Positions 20,750-33,107 of a stretch of 64,000 nucleotides of DNA are shown one piece after another (positions within the stretch are counted from its first letter, which is position 1; every line of letters begins with the position of its first letter). The notes under the pieces are model-generated. The model made no database searches. It was not told the DNA's origin and saw only the letters and a list, made by a program, of their open reading frames with translations. The translations under genes and the position numbers were made by a program. This DNA comes from Ptychodera flava. Lineage: Eukaryota; Hemichordata; Enteropneusta; Ptychoderidae. The stretch is taken from assembly GCF_041260155.1 (NCBI RefSeq), contig NC_091928.1:32612388-32676387 (forward strand), in the 5' to 3' direction.

Positions 20750-23700
20750 ACAGAGTTCAATTTGTACTTTCAATCAAAACTAATTCACTAATTGGTCTGA
20801 GGTAGGTTCGATGTTCGCCATCTTTGTAGATCATCACGTCTACTTTTCGTACTTTGTTGTCATCGCTGGGGTAGACCTTCACTATGCGAGCGAGGGGCCA
20901 GCTGTTTCTTGCGTATTCTTTCTCTCTCAAAAGAACCACGTCTCCTTCTTTGACGTTGATTGTAGATTTGTTCCATTTTGGTCGTGGCTGACGGCTTTGT
21001 AGATATTCTTTTCTCCATCGTATCCAGAATTGATCAGCTAGATACTGTACGCGTCGCCAACGTTTTCTACTGTAGATGTCCTGTTGGACGAATGAGCCTG
21101 GTGGTGGGGTCGGTGATTGAGTCTTCATGCTGAGTAGCATGTTAGGGGTGAGAGCTTGGGGATCGTTTGCATCTGATGATACAGTTGTTATAGGTCTTGA
21201 GTTGACGATGGCGCTGGCTTCTGCCATGAGAGTTGTCAGCAAGTCATGTGTGTATTGTTGCTTGCCTAGTTGATAGTGCATAGAGTCAAGAACGGGTCTG
21301 ATGGTACCAATTTGTCGTTCCCATATACCGCCGAAGTGGGATGCATGAGGTGGGTTGAAAATCCACTCGCAGTCTCTCGTTGTAAGGAATTTCTTGATGC
21401 AGTCTTGATCCAGCTCTTTGGCTGCTGCCTGAAGTTCGTTCTTTGCGCCAATGAAGTTGGTGCCCTGGTCACATCTGAGTTTCTTGATGTTGCCGCGTAT
21501 GGCTATGAAGCGACGTAGGGCGTTGATGAAGGATGAAGTGTCCATGGAGTCTATTACTTCTATGTGTACTGCTGTAGTGTAGAGACAGAGAAAGATAACT
21601 GCCCATCTCTTTGCTTCAGACGTACCGGCTCTGGTTTTGCGGGAAGCTATGGTCCAGGGGCCGGATACGTCCATTCCGACGTTGGTGAATGGTGGGGTTT
21701 TCTCTGTTCTGTCCGACGGTAGGTCGGCCATGAGTTGAGTGAGTGGTTTTGCTCTCAGTCTTCTACATATCGCACATTTGTGTAGTATGCTTCTTACCAT
21801 GTCATGTACACCCATGATCCAATAGCCATTAGCTCTGACGTTTGACAGGGTGAGTTGTCTGCCTTGATGTTGTACTTGTGATGTACATGATCGATGATAA
21901 GTCGTGAAATGTGGTTGTCCTGTGGGAGGATGATGGGGTGTCGGCCGCAGAGGTCGATGTCAGATTGACGAAGTCTTCCTCCAACGCGGATGAGTCCTTT
22001 TTCATCGATGAATGGGTTCATCCGGCTGATGGGATTTCGTTTCTGTAGTTTGTTGTTGTCAGTGTCTGCTGACTTTGCTGCAGATAGTATCTCATATTCT
22101 TTATGAAACACACTTTTCTGTACTGAGCGTAGGATGATGGTTTCTGCTTGTGCCATCATCTCAATTTTCAGTTCTTCTGGAGACTTCTCTTCTTCTTTTT
22201 TGTCTGTCTTTTCTGGTAATTTTCTTTGTCTGATTTTGCCTATTAAGTTGGCAATACTTCTCTTCAAGGATCTCCATGATGAGAATCGTTGAAATCGGTG
22301 AGCACCTAAGTCGTCTTGTTCTACTTCCTTCGTTGATGTGTTGAGGACAGCAAGTTGTTTGCGGACCTCAGGGTCTTCGTCACTTACTGTGTATTTGTGT
22401 TCTGTTTCTTCATGGTTGTCTTGCTCGTCTCGCTGCCACAGGAATGCTGGTCCTGATAGCCAGATAGTTGAGTTGAGTTTTTGGGCTGGTACGCTGCGTG
22501 ATGCGATGTCAGCTGGATTTTCGTGTGTAGACACATGTCGCCACTGGTGTGGTGATGATATGTTGTGTATCTTTTCTACTCTGTTCGCTATGTATACGTG
22601 GAAACGTTTAGAGGTGTTGTTTATATATCCAAGGACGATTTCGCTGTCCGTGTGATATATGACGTTGTCGATGTTCAGGCCGATTTCTGATATGATCTTC
22701 TGTGCGAGTTCTGTCGCTAGGACGGCTGCACACAGTTCTAGGCGAGGTATGGAGACTGCATGAGTCGGGTTTACCTTTGCCTTGCCAAGTATGAATGATA
22801 CGTTGACGTTGTCTTCATGGTTAGTCAACCGCAAGTACGCTACGGCACCTATGGCTTCATTGCTGGCGTCAGAGAAAATGTGACACTCAGTTTTCTTTAT
22901 GGGTCCGAAGGTGGGTGGAGTGTAGCATCGCTGTAGCTGTATCTTTGTGATGTAGTTGAGGTTGTTGCACCAGCTGGTCCATCTGGGCAAATATTTCTCT
23001 GGTAGCGTTTCATCCCATCCAAGGTTTGATGAGTTGCGTCCTTTAGTTTCTGTCATGAGGCCTCGTAGTATTAGTTTTCCTTCTATGGAAACTGGTGCGA
23101 GTATACCGAGTGGATCGTATATTGAGTTTACGATCGCCAGTACTCCCCGCCGTGAGAATGGCTTCTCCTTCAAGTCTACTTCGAATGTGAATGCGTCCGC
23201 CTCTAGAGACCACTTGACCCCTAATGATCTCTGTGTTGGTAAGGTGTCTTGGTTGAAATCCAAACTCTGTAAATCTTTGGCTCGTACTTCGTTTGGAAGT
23301 GCTGTCATGACTTCTTCATCATTTGAAACGATCTTGTGGAAGTTAACGTTTCTGGTCGCTAGTAAGTCTCTTGTTCTATTGATGAGACTAATAGCTTTCT
23401 GTGCATCTGGTGCTGAGGTTAGTCCGTCGTCGACGTAAAAGTTCTTGTCGATGAACTCTTTCACGTCTTCTCCATACGTAGATACGCCGTCTTCAGCGAT
23501 CTTTCTTAGTCCGAAGGTAGCAATGGCTGGTGAGGAGACATTGCCGAACAGGTGTACGTTCATTCTGTACTGAATTACTGGTTTCGTGGGGTCATTGTCT
23601 TTGAACCAAAAGAAGCGCAGATAGTCTCTGTGTTCTTTGTTGACGTGGAAGCTATGAAACATTTGTTCTACGTCGCCCATTACTGCTGTCTGCTTGCGTC

Positions 23701-24100
23701 GGAATCGTAGCAGGATACCGAGGAGGCTGTTCATTTGGTCAGGTCCCTGAAGCAATGCGTCGTTCAAGGAGACTCCGTTGTACTTTGCACTGGAGTCGAA
23801 TACTACTCTGATCTGCTGTTTCTTGGGATGGTAGACACCGAAGTGTGGTAGGTACCATGCGTTGTCGACATCTATTTCGTTTTCTGGAACGGGACTTGCG
23901 TGGTCACGTTCCATTATTTTCTTCATAAACTGAAAGTATTCTTCCATCATTTGTGGTTTACGCTGAAGCTGATTCTGCAGATTGTAGAATCGGTTCAGAG
24001 CTGACTGTCGGTTGTTCGGTAATTTCTTCGGGTCTTGCCTGAAGGGGAGAGGAAGTTCTAGATTTCCTTCGTCATTTACATGGACTTTTCGTTGCATGAT
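20750..24100 (-). other. BEL/Pao pol region (fossil part)
   Basis: Remnant of the polyprotein: Pao-type reverse transcriptase (NFYVDDGLTS), RNase H (IFSDASNEAIGAVAYLR), zinc-binding integrase N-terminus, integrase core (GMDVSGPW, RCDQGTNF) and C-terminal DUF5641-like domain. Part of the element at 20082-27554. Confidence 0.9.
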
Positions 24101-24599
24101 GTCCAGGAATTGCTTGTCTTCAATGGAGGGTGCCTTTTGTTCGTCGTAAGGTGTCCGCTTGAAGACGGTGGTGCCGAAGTTGACGGGTTTCGGGCTTATT
24201 ATGTCTTTGATGTGGATGTGATGATTACATTCGAGCGCCGATTCATCGTAGCTGTTGAGGGTTGCAGTAGTACGGTGTACTGAAGTGCGGATTACACCTC
24301 TTGCTGTCTCTAGGCACAGTTCACCTGAAATTGTCCACCCTAGGTCAGTGCGTTGAGCCCAGGCGAGTTAACAGGTCCGTTCCTTGTTTCTCTGACTTTC
24401 AGTGGTTCTGGGCAGTTTCTGCCGATGAGGAGATGAATTCCAACGTTCTTTTTTGGTTCTGGAATGTAATCGATGATGGGCTTCAGATGTTTGAAGGTCT
24501 TGCAAATGTCTGTGTGGGTATTTCGTTCTTGTCGCTCGGTATGTTGTCGTTTTCTAGCAGGACGGGAAGAGAGAATTTTTTCTTTCCATCACTTGATTC

Positions 24600-26880
24600 T
24601 ATGATGACGCGGTTGCTACGTCGTCCCTTCTGAGTTCTCCTTTGCCGCTGCATGTTGACAGTTCGTATTCAAGGTCTGGGCCGTGTATCTTCAGTGCGTC
24701 GAAGAGGTGGCTGTCACCCATACAGGCGTTGGACTGGTCGTCTAGGACTACGTAAGTTTCTATGTAGTCTGCTGGTCGGTCTTGTGTATACACCTTTGCG
24801 AGGACTATCTTCCCACACGAACGTCCGGCTGGGCATTTCGTGAGTCTGGTACATTTTGTTGTAGCTTCTTGGGTTTCCTTTTCTTTATCTTCTGGTTTAG
24901 CTTCGGTTGTTTTCTGCTTAGACCTGTCACCGGGTGTAGCGTGGAGACAGGTGATGTGTTTCTTGCTCTTGCATATGGCGCACTCGATGGTCGATGTGCA
25001 GTCTTTGGCGAGATGTTTCTCAGTGCATTTAAAGCACAAGCCTTTCTTCTTACACAGTTCAATTCTGTCAGGAACTGGTTGTTTTGCAAATGCTTTGCAA
25101 TCTTTCAGGTTATGTCCTGTAGCCTCGTGAAAGAGACATTGTTTTTCTTCATTTGATGATTTCGTTGCGTGTACACGCGCTCTAGTCTTCGTTTGTTGAC
25201 TGGATTTTGACTTACTTGTTCCAGGGTGTGTGTCGTCTGGTCTTGGAATATCAGGATCGCATGCTGCTTTCGCTGTGTCTTTCAGGAAGTCTTTGAAGAA
25301 CTTGAATGGAGGAAATGTTTTGTGGCGTCGTTTGTATGATGCCACGTTATCTCTCCACTTGTTGAGGACGAATCTTGGTAACTTCTCCATGACGGGCTTG
25401 AGTCCCTGTGGTGTATTGAGGGACGAAAGGTCAGGGAGTTTTCTCATGTGTGCCTCTGTGTTAGAGCACAAGTCTGATAGTTCGAGTAGCCTTTTGCTTT
25501 CATCTGGTTTAACTTTCGGGAAGGACTTCAGTCTTTCCAGGATTACTGCGGTGATGACTGCAGGGTTGCCGAATCTGTCTTCTAGTTCTATCCAAGCCTC
25601 TATGTATGACTCGTCTGGGTCATCTACGTAATGTTGTAGATGGTCTTCGACGATTTTCTGCGGATCTCCCTGCGTGTATTTATGCAGGAAGTCAAGTTTC
25701 TCAGATGTCTGTATGCAGGCCGTTGTCACAGTGGCCTCGAATGATCTTTTCCATGACATGTACATGGTTGGGTCGCCTCCAAATGTTATTGGTTGTTGTA
25801 GTGGTAAACGTTGACGGGCCATCATTTGGGCTATCTCCGTCAGAGGTTGCATGTTGTTGTTCTGGCTTGTTGTAGGTGTCTGTTGATTTGAAGTAGGTGT
25901 AACTGTCTCACCTGATTCTGTTGGTGTTCCCTGTCCTGGTTGTATCAGTAGAGGGGATGATTCTAAGTCTTTGTTTTGTGCTTTGGGTACGAACTCGGTA
26001 AAGTTCAGTGTTGGTAATGGATCATGCTTCATTTCTCTTTTCATTGCAATGTATCGTGATACATGGTCGTTTGATGACTGGTCTGGTGTAGTAAGTGTCT
26101 GTACTGGTAAGGAATTTTCTTCCGCTACTTGCTGGAGGGTTTCTGCGTCGATCCTTGCCTTTTCTGCTTTCATTTCAGCTTCGATAACTTTGATCTTAGC
26201 TTGATGATGGGCTATTGTCTTCATATATTCTGCCTCTCTTGCTGCAGAGCGTGCCTTGCCTTGTGCCTTTAATGCGTTTGTTCTGGATGATGTTGATGAT
26301 CTGGTTCTGTGTGAACTACGTAAGCTGCCTAATGCAGATCCTCGTTCGGATGGTGATTTGAAGATGAGGATGCTGTTTTCAGCTCTCCTTGTCTTTGCAT
26401 CGTTAATGTATTCATTTGCTTGTTCAATGTTCCTATTGAAGCTTATTTCCGTTAATTCTGCATGCTCCTTACCTTCTGGAGTCTTGTCTTGTTGATAAAG
26501 TCTCTGAAGTTTGTTCCAAGTTTGTTCGTATTCCTTGGAAAGTGTCTCTGCTGTATCAATTTTGCATTCTGTTGGGTCCTGCATCCCCCTGAGGTCGATA
26601 AGAACTCCCCTTGTTTGGTTCCAAATGCTCGAGAGGGCCTTTTCAGTGTTCAGGGTAGCATAGAGCAGTCCTCCTTCGTTTTTTCTACTGTCCTGTAGAG
26701 GGCGCCCTTCAGCACGGGCAGTAGATCCACCTTCAACAGTGGTGGCCGTCCCGCTGGGCACCGCCCCTTCGTTTGTTTGTTCTGAGGTATTTTCTGTCTT
26801 AGAAATATCTCCTTGATTTTCATTTTGAGATTCTGTGTGGGCTGGTAGTTCAGCTCCTTCGACTTTATCTTCATCCATTA
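24600..26880 (-). other. BEL/Pao gag region (fossil part)
   Basis: Long coding remnant of the element's first protein: charged N-terminal part, alpha-helical middle, a DUF1759-like capsid segment and two or three Cys/His knuckles (for example CFKCTEKHLAKDC), then the beginning of an aspartic-protease-like segment. Part of the element at 20082-27554, not a host gene. Confidence 0.85.
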
Positions 26881-27034
26881 TAGTTTCTTTGAGTCAGTTG
26901 TAGTTGGCTGTATATGTGTATACAGTTGGCCTACCTTGTAGCCTATATGCCAGTGTCCGCTGTGCACTCGAGCCAGTGTCTTGTCCAATGGTTCACTGGT
27001 TTTCCGCAATTTCTCACTTGGGACGATTTTTCAC

Positions 27035-27554
27035 TGTGGCGGAGTCCAGTTACTTTTGTATCCGCTAAGTGCCAACTCACTCCAAGAAATAACCACCCTC
27101 AGTTGCTTTAGTTTAGGATAGGTTTATTCAAGAAGCGGTGAAAACTGGGTAAATAAAGAGATTAAAATACAAGGTCATTCATTGTCTACATCGGAGAGTC
27201 GAGGCAAATCAAGTCCAAAGTAAACGGAAGAAAAGAACTAAATTCTACTAAAATATCTAAGCACTGCATTCAAAATGGTCCTCTAAATAATTGGAAAGTC
27301 ATAAAAGGAAATCAACTTACATCGTTGTGCCTACAGTCCTACTTTTGGCTGGAGTGTTAGTGAGATCCACGTGGCATGTCTACTTGCTTTAAGACAGTGG
27401 AAGAAAAACGTGTCTGCCTGGGTGTAATTTAATCTTTAACCTTTTAATTGTTTTACCAAGAAGTTTCTTGACCTTTGTGTCAGAGGGCCTTAAGAAAGAT
27501 AGAGGGCGATCTTCAGAAAATCTAGAAAGGGTCATGAAGGGTCAATTCAACACA
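27035..27554 (-). repeat. BEL/Pao 5' LTR (in element sense)
   Basis: 520 bp copy of the LTR at the other end. It is followed on the far side by CCACT, matching the base run before the other LTR. A primer binding site should lie just inside it, but I could not assign a tRNA. Confidence 0.95.
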
Positions 27555-28609
27555 CCACTTGTTACCAGATATGAACTGAATATGCTCACGTGTTTTACAA
27601 CAGGCTCATTAATAGTAGTGCGCTTCAAAGAACAATAAGATATACGTTATCACTATATGAAGCAGGTTTTTTTCAACATTGCACAGTACTCTCAGATGTT
27701 AATCACTAATTACAAAACTTTATTTAATATGCAAATGAGCTGTTAATTAACTTGACACTGCTCAATGCTTCATGGGACAATTAGATATTCATCAGATCAA
27801 CATTTGTAGCACGTTTCATTTAATTTAATGCTGTAATTTTAGAGTAATGTCACTAATTACAAAGTTCATTAAATATGCAAATAATCCCTAAATTAACTTG
27901 ACACTGTTCAATGATTCATAGCACAATTGAATATTTATCAAATCAATATCTGTAGCACTTTTCACAAAATTTGGTGCCTTAATTTCAGAGTTATATACCT
28001 AATTACAAAGTTTATTAAATATGCAAATGAACCCTTAATTAACTTTAATTAACCCTTAATTAACTTTACACTACTAAATACTTAACAACACAGTTAGATA
28101 TCTGTCAGATCAGTATATGCAGCAGTTTTCATCACATTTGATGCAGTTATTTCGGAGTTATATGACTAATTATAAAACTTCATGAAATATGCAAATGAGC
28201 TAATTATGACCTTGACACTGTTCAATGCTTCTCAGTACAATTGGATATTTATCAGATCAACATCTGTAGAAGTTTCATCAAATTTAACGCTGTAATTTTA
28301 TATGAATATCACTAATTACAAAGTTCATTAAATATGCAAATAAACCCTTAATTAACTTCACACAAGTAAATGCTCTACACCACAATTAGATATCTCTCGG
28401 ATCAGTATCTGCAGCAGATTTCATCACATTTGGTACAGTTATTTTGGAGTTATATCACTAATGCGGAGGTCATAGGTCACTTGGCCACGCATGAGTGCCT
28501 GTAAGAAGGAGGAATTTTGCAGCTAAATTTTCCCGTCGAAAATTTAGAACTTTGCGTCAGAAAGTTTATGAGTATATCTATTAAGGACTAGGGCACCTCC
28601 TGAGCAATT

Positions 28610-29614
28610 ATGGGAATATCCATTGCACAATTTAGGCTGAAAATTGGACTTTTCTGTGGTGGCAACTCGTCACGAGGGAACAAGCGTAAGAATGGCACCT
28701 GTGGACATGCAAATACTTTGGTATGCAATGTACTGAAGGTAAGCCTCGCCATTCGAATAACGTTCTTCATTCTGCTGATAATTGGCAACATAGAAGTCAA
28801 CCCAGGCCCTCAGACTAGGTCACAAGAAAGTCCTATTACCAAAGAAGACGTACAAAAGATTCTGGATAAATTAGATGGTCTCACGAAGGATTCGAAGGAA
28901 ATTAAAGCCAAGTTTACCAACTTGGAAGCCAGAATGAATAATATAGAGGACACGTTGCAAAGTTTAGAAGAAAGCGGCAAAGAAAATTCTACACGACTAG
29001 ACGAACTAGAACGTGCTATAGATAACCAAGGTATCCAGGATGTCAAGGAAGAGTTGGCCCGAACAAGACAAGAATTGATGCAGCAACGTAAGGAAAACGA
29101 AGACCTCAATAACCGAACACGACGTTGTAATTTGGTATTCTATGGTGTGCAACAAGAAAATGAAAATGAGAGCTGGGAGACATCTGAAGAAAAGGTTAAG
29201 GACATTTTGAAAGATAATTTGGAAATTGATGTCAATATATCGTTCGAGCGTGTGCACCGCATTGCAAATGCACCAAAAATTCGAGGGTCTCGTCCGATTA
29301 TCGCGAAGTTTACTTTTTACAAAGATAAACAACAGACTCTAAACAAAGCATCGAAACTGAAGGGCACAAACATTTCAGTAGATGAAGACTTTGCACCGCG
29401 AACAAGGGCCATACGGAGAAAGTTATTCGCTCGCAGACGAGAAATACTGGAAATTGACAACACGGCAAAAGCTAAAGTAAACTATGACAAACTGATTGTG
29501 ACATCACAACGTACCGGACGACGAGTGTATAGCTACGATGAGCAAGCTGGGAATATTGTTGAACTTCCATCAAGACGACTTGACCGGCAAGAAAGAGAAA
29601 CGGCGCACCCATAG
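28610..29614 (+). CDS. LINE ORF1 protein with N-terminal 2A-like motif
   Basis: 334 residues, intact. Residues 38-59 are hydrophobic and lead directly into NIEVNPGP (60-67), a 2A-like ribosome-skipping motif in which the chain would part between Gly66 and Pro67. Residues about 75-165 are a Lys/Glu-rich coiled coil; 170-260 resemble the RNA-binding RRM-like part of L1-type ORF1 (RRCNLVFYGV), followed by a basic C-terminal domain. The expected role is RNA-binding chaperone of the LINE RNP. If 2A works, the N-terminal 66 residues (with a signal-like hydrophobic stretch) would be released as a separate peptide. 2A-like motifs are known in some non-LTR elements of sea urchin and amphioxus; activity here is inferred. 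Confidence 0.88.
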   Translation: MGISIAQFRLKIGLFCGGNSSRGNKRKNGTCGHANTLVCNVLKVSLAIRITFFILLIIGNIEVNPGPQTRSQESPITKEDVQKILDKLDGLTKDSKEIKAKFTNLEARMNNIEDTLQSLEESGKENSTRLDELERAIDNQGIQDVKEELARTRQELMQQRKENEDLNNRTRRCNLVFYGVQQENENESWETSEEKVKDILKDNLEIDVNISFERVHRIANAPKIRGSRPIIAKFTFYKDKQQTLNKASKLKGTNISVDEDFAPRTRAIRRKLFARRREILEIDNTAKAKVNYDKLIVTSQRTGRRVYSYDEQAGNIVELPSRRLDRQERETAHP

Positions 29615-29698
29615 GAAATCGGCCAAGGCCCTGCAGGGAACAGATTCAGCTCATTCCAGCCAGAGACAATCAAACAGAGTCAAGTATTGTCATTTCTT

Positions 29699-32600
29699 AT
29701 GTGGAACGTTAGAGGACTCAAATAAAATGGTTTGATAATGATTTTATTATATTCATTAAAATAATAGACTTTGTTTGTTTGGTGGAAACTTGGGCATCCG
29801 AATATGGCACTTTTACACTTGACGGCTATCAGTGCTTTGAGTCGATTCGTCCAAAGCTGTCCAATAGGGGTAGGCCTATTGGTGGTGTTGCATGCTTTGT
29901 AAGTAATGGGTTTAGCCAGTACATAACCAAATTAGATAGTTATTCGGATTTGACAGATATCCTATGGCTTAAATTTGATCTGGCGAATCAAACACTTATT
30001 CTAGGCATAATATATATTTCACCACAAGGTTCATCCCAATATTCAAATGACGACGTATTTGTTCTCATTGAAAATGACATGGCCCACTTACGTAACTTGC
30101 ATAGTGATTGTGAATTTGTTTTACTCGGAGATTTTAATGCTCGAACAGGTGGTTTGATCGATAGAATATCTCATGATGCAATTGAATATCTACCTATGGA
30201 TGAAAATAGCTACGCATGTGACAATGTACTTCCAGAACGCAATACTTGTGATGATGAAGCCAACATATATGGTAAACATCTGATTGCACTGTGTAAATCT
30301 ACATCTTTGTGTATTGTAAATGGCAGAACTACCGGTGATCATGCCGGTGAGTACACATGTATATTATGTTTTGATTTCCTCCTCAATGTTTTCACGTGTT
30401 ATAGATCTAGAGGTTGGCAACAGAACAGACTCAGATCACTTTCCTGTTAGTGTAAAATTTAAAGTAGACTCAAGTAGTCACGAAGAAGTGGATCTGAGTG
30501 TTCAAAATTTGCCCCTACCTGGTAAAACATTTACTAAGTATGTATTTGATTCTACGAAATTTGATGTCAATTTTGCAAAGGAAGAGTTACAATCCATTGT
30601 GACAAATTTTTTAGAGCTGATTGAATCAGGTAATGATAAAATTGACGATGCTGTTCATCAATTTAATGATTTGTTTTATAAAGTGTCTAAGCCAGTGAAA
30701 CGTTCCAAAACGGCACGTCCTGTAGAGAATAGCTGGTTTGATGAGGATTGTAGACAAACACGGAGAAGGGTTTATGCTTTATTAAATGTTTACAGAACAA
30801 CACGTAATCCCCATGATTTGACAAGGTTTAAAATTTTGAAAAAAGACTACAGAAAGTTGATATCAGATAAGAAAAACTGTTACAAGGCTTCAAAAATTGC
30901 AACAATCAAAAGACTCCTTGTTGAAAAGGATTCTTCGAAATTTTGGTCTTTTTTCAAATCTTATCGAAGTTCATCGCCTAGATCAATCTCGAATTCAGAC
31001 TGGTTTCAGTATTTTAATTCACTCTTCAATCCTGATGTGGATGATGAATGTGGTGTTTTCAGTGAATTTTGGGCTGAAATGGAGAGATTTGTGCAAGATA
31101 CTGTAGAGGGAGGTCTAGATAACACTGGAAATGCCAACACATACATATGTGATGATATTCTTGATCAGCCAATTACTGAGGATGAAGTGAGACAAAGTGT
31201 TAAACACCTGAAAAATAATAAGTCCCCGGGTATTGATGGAATCCCCCCAGAATTTTTCAAACGGTGTATTGATGTTCTCGCCCCACTTTTATGTAAACTT
31301 TTAAACAAAATTTTTGATAGCGGTTCATTTCCAGATGCTTGGTGTCAGGGTATAATATTTCCAATTTTTAAGAAGGGAGATAAATCCCAACCTAAAAATT
31401 ACAGAGGAATTACCCTCCTACCCATTGTCAGCAAAATATATACACGTATTCTTTATAGTCGACTCCAGTTTTGGGAAGAAAACATTGCCCCTTTAAGGGA
31501 GGAACAAGCTGGTTTCAGGAAAGGCTATAGTACAATAGACAACATTTTTATTTTACACACATTTATTCAAAAGTACATTAATGTTAAAGGTGGGAGATTT
31601 TATTGCGCCTTTATTGATTTCGAAAAGGCCTTTGACAGAGTAAATAGAACGGCAATGTTTTTCAAATTAGGGAAAGCGGGATTACGGGGGAAAATGTATA
31701 TTTCTCTTGTGTCAATTTATGAGAGAGTGAAATCGTGTGTACTTGGCAGCGATGGATTAACACAGTTTTTTAATTGCCCATATGGTGTGAGACAAGGCTG
31801 TATACTTTCGCCATTTTTATTTTCCCTTTTCATCGATGACCTGTATAATGAATTTAAGCAAGATTCATGGATAGGAAGTTGCTCACTTGGCATGGTAGAG
31901 CTTTTTTATCTATTATTTGCAGATGACTTGGTACTCATTGCAGAAACTGCCATTAAATTACAAAGGCTTCTCAATCAGTTACAGATTTATTGTGTAAAAT
32001 ATAAAGCAAAAGTTAATCTTGAAAAGACAAAGATTGTAGTTTTTCGGAATGGTGGTCCACTTCGTAAATACGAGCGTTGGTTCTATGAAGGGAAGAGAGT
32101 GGCTGTTGTCTCATACTTTAAATATTTAGGTATTGTTTTCTCCTGTAGTGGTTTACGGAGCAAAGCCCAAGAGGTTCTAGCTGACCAAGCGTCAAAAGCA
32201 CTGTTTACTTTGAACTCAAAATTCCTTTATCTCAGGGACGAAGCCATACATATATGTTTTAAAATTTTTGACACGAAAATTTTGCCCATTTTAAATTATG
32301 GCAGTGAAATTTGGGGGGCCTTTGAAGGCAATAACATTGAAAAAGTACATGTTAAGTTTTGCAAACAATTACTTAGACAAAAGAAACATGTTATTGACGC
32401 TGCGGCTAGAGGTGAACTCGGAAGATTTACGATTAGAACTGTGAGATTGCCCAGAATTGTAAAATACTGGTTGCGCATTTTGAAAACGAACCACAAGAGA
32501 TATGTGTATCATGCTTACCAGGTGCAATGCCAAATGGCAGAAAATGATAAAAAATGTTGGGCTTTGAGTTTAAAAAGCATTCTGTTTGCATACGGGTTCG

Positions 32601-33107
32601 CAGAAAGTTGGTTTAACCAAGGGGTTGGAAATGAAGAAAGGTTTTTGTCAGAATTTAAACAACAGAGACATAGACAACCAAAATTGGCATGACAAGATTC
32701 ACAGTTTTAAAAGATTATCCACCTACTCTCTATTAAAAACCACGCTTTGTCTTGAAAAATATTTGAGTATTGTAATGAAACCTATTTTCAAAATGTATCT
32801 AACTTCATTTCGTATTTCTTCACATTCTCTGAATATTGAAAGGGGTAGATATGACAGTGTGAATGAAGACCAAAGAGTCTGTACATGCAACAACATTTCT
32901 ATTGAAAACGAATTTCATTTTCTACTAGTCTGCCCACATTATACTGATCTAAGAATGAAATATATACCAGAATATTACCATCTTACACCAAATATTGAGA
33001 AATTTGTTTGTCTTTTACGAAGTGAAAACGTAGAAATCATTCGTAATATCTGTAAATTTTTATTTTATGCCTTCAAGAAAAGGAACGAAGAAGGCAGATT
33101 TGTATAA
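29699..33107 (+). pseudogene. LINE ORF2: APE endonuclease plus reverse transcriptase, frameshifted
   Basis: The endonuclease begins at MWNVRGLK (29699), followed at once by a stop. It continues in another frame from about 29730 with LVETW and LLGDFNARTG, and its last motif SDHFP lies in a further frame, the shift falling about 30345-30365. Reverse transcriptase (frame open to 32692) shows SPGIDGIPPEFFK, IFKKGDKSQPKNYRGITLLP, FIDFEKAFDRV, QGCILSPFLFSLFIDDL, FADDLVLIA and YFKYLGIVFS. A last shift near 32600-32690 separates the C-terminal Cys/His segment (CTCNN...HFLLVCPHY). All parts of an APE-type LINE are present, but three breaks make this copy non-functional unless sequencing errors are involved. 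Confidence 0.9.

Larger units (their letters stand above)
20082..27554 (-). mobile_element. BEL/Pao LTR retrotransposon (fossil copy)
   Basis: A 7.5-kb element read on the minus strand with LTRs at both ends and a 5-bp target duplication CCACT (20077-20081 and 27555-27559), as usual for BEL/Pao. Order in its own sense: LTR, gag, protease-reverse transcriptase-RNase H, integrase, LTR, the BEL/Pao gene order. The gag-like region has Cys/His knuckles. The reverse transcriptase region has the YVDD active site and Pao-type flanks, followed by RNase H, an HHCC-type integrase N-terminus, integrase core and a C-terminal DUF5641-like end. The copy looks largely whole, with a small number of breaks (about two or three). 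The LTRs differ at roughly 1.5 percent of positions, so the insertion is recent. It sits just beside the 147-bp tandem array. Confidence 0.95.

Noticed and set aside
28588-29332. Minus-strand frames opposite LINE ORF1.
   Set aside because: Shadows of the ORF1 coding strand; Ser/Leu-rich as expected for an antisense reading.
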